Below are positions 1 through 5,807 of a stretch of 9,915 nt of DNA, one piece after another; the first letter of the stretch is position 1, and each line of letters begins with the position of its first letter. The position numbers and the translations under genes were made by a program. The DNA is from an uncultured Lachnospiraceae bacterium (GTDB lineage: Bacteria; Bacillota_A; Clostridia; Lachnospirales; Lachnospiraceae), in contig CAMWWS010000075.1 in NCBI GenBank assembly GCA_947178085.1, forward strand, positions 1 through 9,915, in the 5' to 3' direction. The notes under the pieces are model-generated. The model was not told the DNA's origin, searched no databases, and saw nothing but the letters and a program-made list of their open reading frames with translations.

Positions 1-6
1 ATATAG

Positions 7-29
7 TACTTTTTGTGTCAATACTTTTT
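7..29. repeat. Direct repeat TACTTTTT x2 around a TTGACA box
   Basis: TACTTTTT occurs at 7-14 and again at 22-29, a 15-bp period. Read on the - strand the pair is AAAAAGTA, and a perfect TTGACA (-35 consensus) lies at 16-21 between the copies. This layout fits an operator flanking the -35 box of a divergent gene whose -10 and coding part would be beyond the left edge. Nothing in the window confirms that gene. The same DNA is also the far upstream region of the + strand gene at 149, for which I see no convincing promoter in 30-148. Confidence 0.35.
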
Positions 30-148
30 ACACTATATTTTAAATATATAAATGCAGGGCTGGAATTATTGATAGAAAAATGGTAAACTTGTTTCGTTTA
101 AGAAATGTGAATTTTTTCTACACTTGAATTTTTTGAGGTGACGAAAGT

Positions 149-997
149 ATGGAACACATAGCAGAATTGGGCGGAATTGTCACAGGCTTCAATGTCACAG
201 ATCAGTATATTGACTGTATGTGCGGTAAAGATTTGATTAAAATAGATAAACACTCCCGAGACATTATCTGTCAAAAGACAGTTTTTGAGAAAGAAGGCTT
301 GTCAAGAAAACTAATTTCAGATAATGAACGGATTTTTATATATGATTTTTGCACACTTTATATATTAAACCAAAAGAATTATGAACTGCTCGGTAAATAT
401 CAATTAGGCGATGATTTAAGTTCCGACATATGTGGGATAGCAGTTGATAATGATACCATCTATTGTTCCATCCGGAATGGAAAAATCATTACACTTGACA
501 AACAGTCGTATCTGGTAAAAGAGTTTACGGTTTCCGAAAGCAGTATGTGGAGCATTAACTCATACGCACAATATTTGATTTGCGGAACGGTAGACGGAAA
601 ATTACTGCTACTTTATAAATCCACTCTTTCCATTGAAAAAAATCTTGTTTTAGGTAAGAAAAACATCGGCAGCCTGTATATCGACAAAGACACTTTATAT
701 GCCGCAAGCCACGATGGAAAACTTTTCAAAATTGATATAAAAACCTTTGAAGTTGAGACTTCAACGAAGAATGTGCATAAGAAAATGTTCGTCGTTGCAG
801 GAATATACAAGGATATGCTTATAACCGTATCATACCCTTGCTCTGAAATCGCTTTCTGTAATAAAGATACATTAGAAAAGATAAAAGTAATTAATACTCC
901 GTTAAAGTTATCAGGACGTACATATATAGAAGATAACTTTATGTATATTTCTTCCCGCAATATTTTGGGGATTGATAGGATTAATTTAAATGAGTAG
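149..997 (+). CDS. Beta-propeller-like protein of unknown function
   Basis: A 282-residue protein that I cannot assign to a named family. It consists of about six loose repeats of roughly 40 residues, each with short beta-strand-like hydrophobic stretches and turns such as DNDTIYCSIRNGKIITLD, DGKLLLLY and DGKLFKID. This pattern is typical of WD40/PQQ-like propellers, where a D/N-G-K turn precedes a strand. There is no signal peptide or membrane segment, so a cytoplasmic scaffold or sensor is likely (inference). The ATG is supported by GAGGTG eight bases upstream. The gene is on the opposite strand from everything else and ends 7 nt from the convergent MarR gene. Upstream DNA is very AT-rich, with only a weak extended -10 candidate (TGGTAAACT at 81-89). 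It may belong with genes left of the window. The fold is moderately sure; the function is unknown. Confidence 0.8.
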   Translation: MEHIAELGGIVTGFNVTDQYIDCMCGKDLIKIDKHSRDIICQKTVFEKEGLSRKLISDNERIFIYDFCTLYILNQKNYELLGKYQLGDDLSSDICGIAVDNDTIYCSIRNGKIITLDKQSYLVKEFTVSESSMWSINSYAQYLICGTVDGKLLLLYKSTLSIEKNLVLGKKNIGSLYIDKDTLYAASHDGKLFKIDIKTFEVETSTKNVHKKMFVVAGIYKDMLITVSYPCSEIAFCNKDTLEKIKVINTPLKLSGRTYIEDNFMYISSRNILGIDRINLNE

Positions 998-1004
998 CGA
1001 ATTT

Positions 1005-1433
1005 TTACAATTCCTGCATATTCGCCAGCACCCTCTCCAACAAGCCGTCCAGAATATCCGCGTCCTCCTGAGTCATACCACGATAGAACAACTGATTCAT
1101 TTTCTCAGATACCTGCTCGTACTTATCCTGCAATCCTCTGGCAGTGTCAGTCAGACAGATAATCACCTGTCTTTTATCAACCGATGAATTCTCCCTCGTA
1201 ATCAATCCGGAGTTTTCCATTCGAGCCAGCATTGCAGTAAGAGTGCTCTTTGCCAGACCTGTCTGATGCACAAGGCGGGCAATGGGAATGCCGTCCTCCT
1301 GCCAAAGCACATATAGAATTCGTCCCTGGGGACCATTGAATTCTTCAACTCCGCTTTCGCTGAGCAGCCGCTGGAATATCCTCCCTTGTACCTGCTTGAT
1401 TTGTGAAATAAGAAAACCTGTTCTTGTTTCCAT
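1005..1433 (-). CDS. MarR-family transcriptional regulator
   Basis: A 142-residue protein of the usual MarR size. It has an N-terminal dimerisation helix, a winged helix-turn-helix at about residues 32-95 and a C-terminal dimerisation helix pair. The recognition helix region reads GLAKSTLTAMLARMENSGL (59-77). The wing contains the family signature DKRQVIICLTDTARGL (86-101), matching the usual D-x-R-x-x-x-x-x-L-T-x-x-G pattern. MarR proteins bind DNA as dimers and usually repress their own gene and a neighbouring transporter or stress gene, releasing DNA on ligand binding or oxidation. No transporter lies beside it here, so the target is unclear. AAAGGAGG stands five bases before the ATG. The upstream spacer has its own TTGACA box and palindromic sites, so it is probably transcribed separately from the lipoprotein gene 99 nt upstream. 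Its stop codon is 7 nt from the stop of the convergent + strand gene. Confidence 0.93.
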   Translation of the reverse strand: METRTGFLISQIKQVQGRIFQRLLSESGVEEFNGPQGRILYVLWQEDGIPIARLVHQTGLAKSTLTAMLARMENSGLITRENSSVDKRQVIICLTDTARGLQDKYEQVSEKMNQLFYRGMTQEDADILDGLLERVLANMQEL

Positions 1434-1448
1434 ATATCCTCCTTTACT

Positions 1449-1493
1449 CTATATATTGTCATATAGAACTATATATATCAAGTACTATGTCAA
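1449..1493 (-). promoter_or_regulatory. MarR gene promoter region with palindromic candidate operators
   Basis: A perfect TTGACA lies at 1488-1493 on the - strand. The downstream DNA is so AT-rich that the -10 cannot be fixed. Three half-sites follow: CTATAT at 1449-1454, ATATAG at 1461-1466 and CTATAT at 1469-1474. The first and second form an inverted repeat with 6-bp arms and 6-bp spacing. The second and third form one with 2-bp spacing. They sit between the -35 and the RBS, where an autorepressor would bind. Assignment to this MarR protein is inference. Confidence 0.45.
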
Positions 1494-1523
1494 CTATTTT
1501 ACTTTAGCTAAATAATAAATAGT
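1493..1523. repeat. Inverted repeat ACTATTT/AAATAGT centred on TTTAGCTAAA
   Basis: ACTATTT (1493-1499) and AAATAGT (1517-1523) are perfect 7-bp arms. Between them lies the 10-bp palindrome TTTAGCTAAA (1503-1512). The element falls between the lipoprotein stop codon and the -35 box of the MarR gene. It could be an additional operator or a weak, AT-rich transcript end for the lipoprotein gene. There is no GC-rich stem, so a classical terminator is unlikely. Confidence 0.35.
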
Positions 1524-1532
1524 GAAAAATAC

Positions 1533-3383
1533 CTACTGCTTAAAAATATCCGCAAACCATTCATAAGGAATCTCAAACGCAGGACTTCCGCTGGCCCCAT
1601 GCTTAATCTCATACCTTTCATAACATAATACAATACCATCCGGCGTCAGATAACATCTCAAATCTCTAAAATTTTTAACCAAAACATTATTATCAAATGC
1701 ATCGTTCCAGTAATCCATGCCCATCATCTCACAATACTTATAAATCGCCCCTGTCAGACGTTTCATATAAATACTCTCTTCCACCGTAAAGAGATCATCC
1801 ATATGCAGCATAAGCCCTGTTTCGCGGTCAAAAATCAGGGGCATCGATTGCTTCCAAGCTCTCATTCCGCCCTCATATCCTCCTCTGGAATAATGCATTG
1901 AAATATATTTTTCTCCAATATATAAATTGCAGTACTCATGCTCTCTGTACCATGAAATCCATTGATCCTGCCTCAATTCGCTCATTTCCTGAAAAAAAGA
2001 ATCTTTATCTTCTAAAGCAAGTTCCATCAGTCTTTTCATCTGCTGGTTCAGCTGTTCATAAGAATCCAGTTTAGAATTAAATTTAGGAAGCGTAATACTG
2101 AAATGTCCATAAACAGAGCCGGCTTCTCTTGTTCCGAAAGCTTCTTCATAGTACAGATCTCCATCTGCGTCCAGATATTTTTCCGCATTCTCATCTATTC
2201 TTCCCGGATAATAGATGTCAGCTTCATGTAAAAGAGAGGTATCCAAAACCAACTTTTCAGCCGTCAAAGGTTCCATGTCTTCAAAAACAACAAATGTTTC
2301 CCCATTCAGAATATGCCAGAGAACGCCTTTCGTTTCAGATTCATAATATCTTGCAAATACCTGTCCGTTTACCAGAAAGATACCTCTGTTATGCCTTCCG
2401 GAGTACCAAGGGTAAGTATCTTCTCTGCTTTGATAGCCATTCTCTGACATTTTCTTCCTTCCTGCTATAATTCTATCTTCTCCCGTTGTTAAATCTACCC
2501 TGCGTATTTTCTCTTCATTTATTACATATGCCTGTCCACGCGTTATTGTAAAATGCAATACACCAAACGCTAAAATCTCTTCTTTTCCCTGCGCATTCAG
2601 ACGTACCAACAGATTCTGATTTCCTTCCACTAAATATAAATCTCCTTGATAAGGAAGTATATCCCATATCCCATCTTTTTTATGTAATATTTTCTCCTCT
2701 TCTTTTCCATCCATACTGCTCTTATAAAGCACATATTCGTCTTCATAAACCAGATAATAAAGCCATTCCCCATCCGTCACAAACTCCATACATACTTTAG
2801 GAACCAACAATTCGCAGCCGCTTCCATCCAAATTCATGGAATAAATATAACAGTCATCCGCTGCCGGTTCCTCTGTCAACAGATAAAACGGATCATATTC
2901 CCTGTCGTAAACAGAACGGAAATAAACCTTATCCTCCAAAACGATCAGTTCCTGCATAGGAAAATCAGAAATTTTCTTAAGTCCTCTTCCGTCCGTTCCT
3001 ACACAGTAAAGTGTCCTGTTGTCACTGACATTTATAAAATAAACCTGATCATCCCTGACATAAATAGAACCCGGAATCTGGTCGGCAACTACCTCTACAG
3101 GCATCCCTGTCCCTTTCGTGCGGCATAAGGAGTAATTTTCCGCCTGACTTCTGAAGTAATAATATCCGTCCGCATAAGTAATGCTGTTTCCCTGTTTCAG
3201 ATTTTGAAGGCACTGCACATAAAAGTCATCATCCTCGCTGTATAACTCTGCTGTCAGATTGTTTTCCTCTTTCGCAGTCTGTACCGGGATTTCCTCCGAC
3301 TCTGTGCTTACTCCCGCGCTGCATCCTGAAAATAACAGCAGTATACCTAATCCTATGCATCTTTTCACTCTATTCATTCTCAT
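1533..3383 (-). CDS. Lipoprotein with DUF5050-like propeller and RsiV/DUF3298-like C-terminal domain
   Basis: A 616-residue predicted surface lipoprotein. The N-terminus has basic residues, a hydrophobic stretch (10-18) and the lipobox FSGC, with Cys21 as the lipidation site. Residues about 65-300 are repeated short strands such as YADGYYYF, RDDQVYFIN and EDKVYFRS with DG turns, typical of the DUF5050 propeller-like domain. Residues about 422-616 match the DUF3298/RsiV type: a paired beta-strand core, MPLIFDRETGLMLHMDDLF (514-532), then LTPDGIVLCYERYEI and the closing FEIPYEWF. In RsiV that domain binds lysozyme and controls a sigma factor; no sigma factor gene is adjacent here, so a sensor role is only a possibility. 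ATG is used with GGGAG five bases upstream. A second in-frame ATG two codons later would give a longer 11-base spacing. The leader is long and structured. There is no obvious operon partner. Confidence 0.88.
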   Translation of the reverse strand: MRMNRVKRCIGLGILLLFSGCSAGVSTESEEIPVQTAKEENNLTAELYSEDDDFYVQCLQNLKQGNSITYADGYYYFRSQAENYSLCRTKGTGMPVEVVADQIPGSIYVRDDQVYFINVSDNRTLYCVGTDGRGLKKISDFPMQELIVLEDKVYFRSVYDREYDPFYLLTEEPAADDCYIYSMNLDGSGCELLVPKVCMEFVTDGEWLYYLVYEDEYVLYKSSMDGKEEEKILHKKDGIWDILPYQGDLYLVEGNQNLLVRLNAQGKEEILAFGVLHFTITRGQAYVINEEKIRRVDLTTGEDRIIAGRKKMSENGYQSREDTYPWYSGRHNRGIFLVNGQVFARYYESETKGVLWHILNGETFVVFEDMEPLTAEKLVLDTSLLHEADIYYPGRIDENAEKYLDADGDLYYEEAFGTREAGSVYGHFSITLPKFNSKLDSYEQLNQQMKRLMELALEDKDSFFQEMSELRQDQWISWYREHEYCNLYIGEKYISMHYSRGGYEGGMRAWKQSMPLIFDRETGLMLHMDDLFTVEESIYMKRLTGAIYKYCEMMGMDYWNDAFDNNVLVKNFRDLRCYLTPDGIVLCYERYEIKHGASGSPAFEIPYEWFADIFKQ

Positions 3384-3396
3384 ACCTGCTCCCGTC

Positions 3397-3414
3397 TGTC
3401 CGCTTTAGCGGACA
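3397..3414 (-). promoter_or_regulatory. Hairpin next to the lipoprotein RBS
   Basis: TGTCCGC (3397-3403) and GCGGACA (3408-3414) form a perfect 7-bp, GC-rich stem with a 4-base loop. On the mRNA the stem ends 3 bases before the GGGAG ribosome binding site at 3389-3393. No T-run follows, so it is not a terminator. It could protect the 5' end, tune ribosome access or be a DNA operator dyad. Confidence 0.5.
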
Positions 3415-3433
3415 CCCAAATGATACCGCATGG

Positions 3434-3499
3434 ATGCATCATTTTCGCATCAATAATGCATCATTTTCCCATCATCAATGCATCATTTTTGCATCATTT
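3434..3499. repeat. Six tandem 11-bp repeats, consensus ATGCATCATTT
   Basis: Six contiguous 11-bp units begin at 3434, 3445, 3456, 3467, 3478 and 3489. Units 1, 3 and 5 are identical (ATGCATCATTT). Unit 6 differs by one base. Units 2 and 4 keep the CATCA core with changes at both ends, so there is also a 22-bp higher-order period. The array lies 50 bp upstream of the lipoprotein start. Because 11 is not a multiple of 3 and stops occur, it does not encode a peptide repeat. A period close to one helical turn would place every core on the same DNA face, as in arrays of operator half-sites (inference). Confidence 0.75.
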
Positions 3500-3546
3500 A
3501 TATGCATGACGAAAGCAGTTTTGAGTGAAAATCCCGGTTGAAGCAC

Positions 3547-3552
3547 ATTATA
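3547..3552 (-). promoter_or_regulatory. Possible -10 box (TATAAT) for the lipoprotein gene
   Basis: A perfect TATAAT lies on the - strand at the exit of the rubrerythrin terminator. The 17- and 18-bp spaced -35 positions (AAATCT, AAAATC) are poor matches, so it may be just the terminator tail. If used, it gives a leader of about 155 nt that includes the 11-bp repeats. An alternative is TATAAA at 3497-3502, at the edge of the array. Confidence 0.25.
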
Positions 3553-3602
3553 AAAGGGATGTCGCATTAAGATTTTTCAATCGTTAACGCGACATCCCCT
3601 TT
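3552..3602 (-). terminator. Rho-independent terminator of the rubrerythrin gene
   Basis: GCGACATCCC (3589-3598) pairs perfectly with GGGATGTCGC (3556-3565). Pairing resumes inside the loop (TTAA with TTAA, GATT with AATC) and outside after one mismatch (AAA with TTT). On the - strand it begins 12 nt after the rubrerythrin stop and is followed by TTTT. It separates rubrerythrin from the lipoprotein transcript. Confidence 0.85.
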
Positions 3603-3613
3603 ATTTACAAGAA

Positions 3614-4153
3614 TTAATAATTCTCCGCACTAACCTCAAAATATGCCTGTGGATGTGCACATACAGGGCACACCTCCGGAGCATTGGTTCCTACCACGAT
3701 ATGGCCGCAATTACGGCATTCCCATACCTTCACTTCACTCTTGGCAAATACTTCCGCCGTCTCCACATTCTTAAGAAGCGCACGATAACGTTCTTCATGA
3801 TGCTTCTCGATAGCCGCTACCATACGGAACTTAGATGCCAGCTCAGGAAAGCCCTCTTCCTCGGCAGTTTTAGCAAAGTCTTCATACATATCCGTCCACT
3901 CGAAATTCTCTCCATCGGCTGCGGCGTTCAGATTCTCCACTGTGTTTCCGATGCCGTTCAGCTCCTTGAACCACATCTTGGCATGCTCCTTCTCATTGTC
4001 CGCCGTCTTGAGAAACATCGCTGCAATCTGCTCATAGCCCTCCTTCTTTGCCGCAGAGGCAAAGTATGTATACTTGTTTCTCGCCTGAGACTCTCCGGCA
4101 AACGCCGCCTCCAGATTCTTTTCTGTCTGTGTTCCTGCATATTTTCCGCTCAT
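3614..4153 (-). CDS. rbr: Rubrerythrin
   Basis: A 179-residue cytoplasmic non-haem di-iron peroxidase that reduces hydrogen peroxide with electrons passed through its rubredoxin domain; it protects anaerobes from oxidative stress. The N-terminal ferritin-like four-helix domain (about 5-130) carries the metal-ligand pattern: Glu21, ExxH at 54-57 (ENEKEH region), Glu residues in 85-100 and ExxH at 116-119 (EKHH). The C-terminal rubredoxin-like domain (about 140-179) has two CxxC pairs, Cys146/Cys149 and Cys162/Cys165, in [12 protein letters not shown] and CPVCAHPQ. All expected ligands are present and the length is normal. AGGAGG stands before the ATG, and the gene has its own extended -10 promoter and terminator, so it is probably monocistronic. 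No PerR box was convincingly identified. The C-terminal rubredoxin order is that of classical rubrerythrin, not the reversed form. Confidence 0.97.
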   Translation of the reverse strand: MSGKYAGTQTEKNLEAAFAGESQARNKYTYFASAAKKEGYEQIAAMFLKTADNEKEHAKMWFKELNGIGNTVENLNAAADGENFEWTDMYEDFAKTAEEEGFPELASKFRMVAAIEKHHEERYRALLKNVETAEVFAKSEVKVWECRNCGHIVVGTNAPEVCPVCAHPQAYFEVSAENY

Positions 4154-4192
4154 CTGTTTGTCCTCCTGAATTTTGTTATTTTAATTTGTTTG

Positions 4193-4201
4193 AGTGTACC
4201 A
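4193..4201 (-). promoter_or_regulatory. Extended -10 promoter of rubrerythrin
   Basis: The - strand reads TGGTACACT: an extended -10 (TG-N-TACACT) with TACACT at 4193-4198, 39 nt before the start codon. The matching -35 position (TGGTAA) is weak, which the TGN motif can compensate for. Confidence 0.5.
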
Positions 4202-4349
4202 CACTTTTCGATGGCTTACCATACGATTATTCTTAATTTATGAAAATATTTTTGTCACTTTGAATAAAGTTCTTATTATCAGAAACCTACTCAGCTCTAT
4301 CTAAGCAGACTTTTTTCAACACAAAGTTCCCAATCCCCCGATTGAGTCA

Positions 4350-4460
4350 AGAGAATGTCACAAACTTTTTAACTTTTTTGAGTAAAAATCGCTGAAATCC
4401 ACATAACTTCTTGGGCGTGCGGTTACCTATTACTAAGTCAGAAGTGTATTTAATGACGAA
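4350..4460 (-). other. Start-less open frame, possible decayed coding tail
   Basis: On the - strand a frame stays open for 37 codons between TAA (4461-4463) and TGA (4347-4349), rich in Lys and Phe (for example LLKKVKKFVTF). After TGA the same frame stays open 19 more codons to TAG (4287-4289). There is no ATG, GTG or TTG start with an RBS. Its composition suggests the tail of a broken gene such as a transposase, but I do not recognise it and chance is possible. Confidence 0.2.
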
Positions 4461-4470
4461 TTAGTGTCAA
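4443..4470 (-). promoter_or_regulatory. Promoter-like TTGACA-16-TACACT with no obvious gene
   Basis: A perfect -35 TTGACA at 4465-4470 is followed after 16 bp by TACACT at 4443-4448 on the - strand. Transcription would start about 4436 and run some 280 nt before the rubrerythrin start codon. It could be a distal rubrerythrin promoter giving a long leader, an sRNA promoter or a relic of an element. Confidence 0.45.
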
Positions 4471-4497
4471 GTGTTTTGCTCTGATTTTTTCTCGAAT

Positions 4498-4525
4498 AAA
4501 AGCCAAAGATATCTCTCCGGCTTTT
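4498..4525 (-). terminator. Terminator of the AbiE operon
   Basis: AAAAGCC (4498-4504) and GGCTTTT (4519-4525) form a 7-bp stem with a 14-base loop. On the - strand, 30 nt after the toxin stop codon, it ends in TTTTATT. On the + strand it ends in six T residues, so it can work in both directions, but no + strand gene leads into it. Confidence 0.7.
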
Positions 4526-4555
4526 TTAATCAACAACTATTACCTTGCTTTCTCC

Positions 4556-5278
4556 TTAATTACAAATATCTATTTCTTTGTGCTCCTCAAATTTACACAC
4601 TATATCATTCACCTTTTCATATACATCATGAAAATTCGGTTTATTTTTTACACCTTTCATTTTTTCATAAGCTTCTTTGAGTTCAACGAACTGTGCTCTG
4701 TATGCTTTGAAATCTCCCAACTCTCTATCTGTATCTTTCCATATCTGATACAGTTCATCTACATCAATTTCTGTAATAAAAGATATTATATAAACATCCA
4801 ACACATCTTTCATTCTCCTACATACATTTTCACCTGAAATCGCATATATTTTATCAGATAGCATTTTTGACAGGCTTGCACCATTAATTGATATTCCATT
4901 CACATATGAAATATATGGTTCGCAAAATTGGTTCTGCCTGACACTTAAATCAATACTTGCGATTTTCTCTCCATTTTCATTAATAATTATAAACCCTGCT
5001 GATTTTCTTTCGCCAAATATTCTGCTGGTTTGGACATTCAAAGAAGAGTCTACTTTTTTTACCGCACCTTGCAACGCCTTTTCCATTTCCTCCATAGTTG
5101 GGCCTTCCCCGACCCAATCTCCATCAATATCTCTGGTTGCCCTTTCTACCTTTGACGGATTATTGTCCCTGACTGCAAGGTTAAGAACCATGGCCCCTTT
5201 AAACACAATTGGTACACCTGCTTTTGACAGTTCTTCCATTACATTATATAAAAACTCCATCAACTCCAAATACATCAC
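4556..5278 (-). CDS. AbiEii-type nucleotidyltransferase toxin (type IV TA)
   Basis: A 240-residue member of the AbiEii/DUF1814 nucleotidyltransferase family, the toxin half of AbiE systems. Characterised members are NTP-dependent nucleotidyltransferases that halt growth, with a role in phage abortive infection. Visible motifs: VFKGAMVLNLAVRD (25-38) in the position of the family's KGG-x-x-L segment, with GA instead of GG; TRDIDGDWVG (48-57) holding metal-binding Asp50 and Asp52; a third acidic strand IASIDLSV (106-113) with Asp110; and SLSKMLSDKIYAI (136-148) followed by RRMKDVLDVYII (154-165), the C-terminal Lys/Arg-Lys-Asp pattern. All catalytic positions appear intact. The start is GTG directly abutting the antitoxin stop codon, or the ATG one codon later; AGTAGGTG inside the antitoxin end serves as RBS. 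Translation is therefore coupled to the antitoxin. A terminator follows 30 nt downstream. Confidence 0.85.
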   Translation of the reverse strand: MMYLELMEFLYNVMEELSKAGVPIVFKGAMVLNLAVRDNNPSKVERATRDIDGDWVGEGPTMEEMEKALQGAVKKVDSSLNVQTSRIFGERKSAGFIIINENGEKIASIDLSVRQNQFCEPYISYVNGISINGASLSKMLSDKIYAISGENVCRRMKDVLDVYIISFITEIDVDELYQIWKDTDRELGDFKAYRAQFVELKEAYEKMKGVKNKPNFHDVYEKVNDIVCKFEEHKEIDICN

Positions 5279-5689
5279 CTACTCTTCATAGTATTCCAAC
5301 GCCCATACCTTATACTTTTCGAATCTTGACTGCAAATGTTGCGGTATCTCAAGTCCATCAAAACTCTCATCATGTTCTTCATAATAATTTGCCAGACTCT
5401 CCGTAATAATCTGCTCGTCACCATTTTGCTCCAAAAGGTCAATAATAGTTCTATTCACCGTAGTGCATAGTAGACCATTTCGCTCTTCACACTCAAGTTC
5501 TTCCAAAGATGGCACTATAATCTGCTCTGTTCCTTCAACCTTCTGTTTCTTATTTACAAATATTTGTGCCACAGACCTATATCCACCATTGGTAAGTCCC
5601 AAAAAATCAGCTGCTGTATCAAACGCTAATACACATTCTACATTCGTTAATAAATTTCTCAACCAGTCATTATATGCCATGACAGCCAT
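5279..5689 (-). CDS. Short AbiEi-like antitoxin
   Basis: A 136-residue protein directly upstream of and coupled to the AbiEii toxin; in AbiE operons this place belongs to the antitoxin. Residues 17-34 (VECVLAFDTAADFLGLTN) resemble the AbiEi core segment in which a Ser/His-x-x-Ala-Ala-x-x-hydrophobic helix precedes GLT. LLCTTVNRTIIDLL (73-86) resembles the family's E-R-T-I-x-D-L motif. The usual AbiEi begins with a winged-helix DNA-binding domain of about 60-70 residues that autorepresses the operon. This one starts almost directly at the core. The ATG is fixed by AAGGAG nine bases upstream and an in-frame TAA immediately before it. Only 118 nt separate it from the next gene, too short for a hidden winged helix. 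Either autoregulation is lost or another protein does it. The family match is by motif and context, so moderately sure. Confidence 0.68.
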   Translation of the reverse strand: MAVMAYNDWLRNLLTNVECVLAFDTAADFLGLTNGGYRSVAQIFVNKKQKVEGTEQIIVPSLEELECEERNGLLCTTVNRTIIDLLEQNGDEQIITESLANYYEEHDESFDGLEIPQHLQSRFEKYKVWALEYYEE

Positions 5690-5724
5690 TTATGACATCT
5701 CCTTTTCTGCTTTCTCTTAGTTGT

Positions 5725-5733
5725 ATAATAACA
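5725..5733 (-). promoter_or_regulatory. Extended -10 promoter of the AbiE operon
   Basis: The - strand reads TGTTATTAT: TG-N followed by TATTAT at 5725-5730, 35 nt before the antitoxin ATG. The -35 region is a poor match. No inverted repeat overlaps it, which agrees with the antitoxin lacking a DNA-binding domain. Confidence 0.45.
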
Positions 5734-5807
5734 TAAAATCACAAATTCTTCATTAAATCATATACTATATTTTTCATTTTAATATCAGACTTCACATTCT
5801 CCCATTT

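Larger units (their letters stand above)
4206..4490. other. Intergenic stretch without an intact gene
   Basis: Between the rubrerythrin promoter and the AbiE terminator there is no ORF with a start codon and RBS. It holds a promoter-like pair at 4443-4470, an open but start-less reading frame at 4350-4460, and a small inverted repeat CAATC (4331-4335) / GATTG (4340-4344) around CCCC. T-rich tracts occur at 4308-4316 and 4365-4379. It may be a remnant of a mobile element or the site of a small RNA; neither is proven. Confidence 0.4.

Noticed and set aside
613..960. A 115-codon - strand ORF inside the propeller gene
   Set aside because: No RBS, and the opposite strand has a better-supported gene with repeats and a Shine-Dalgarno.
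997..1025. GCGAAT/ATTCGC inverted repeat as a shared terminator for the convergent genes
   Set aside because: The 6-bp arms enclose a 17-base loop, lie partly inside the MarR coding end and lack a clear T-run after the stem.
3434..3499. The 11-bp repeats as a CRISPR array
   Set aside because: Units are contiguous and far too short; there are no unique spacers and no cas genes.
3653..4243. A 196-codon + strand ORF opposite the rubrerythrin gene
   Set aside because: It lies antisense to a gene with complete metal-ligand motifs, has no ribosome binding site and its translation is low-complexity Leu/Cys/Arg-rich, typical of an antisense frame.
4206..4260. A PerR box upstream of rubrerythrin
   Set aside because: AT-rich bases there do not match the PerR palindrome well enough to call.
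4331..4344. CAATC/GATTG hairpin as a terminator
   Set aside because: Only a 5-bp stem with no adjacent T-run on either strand.
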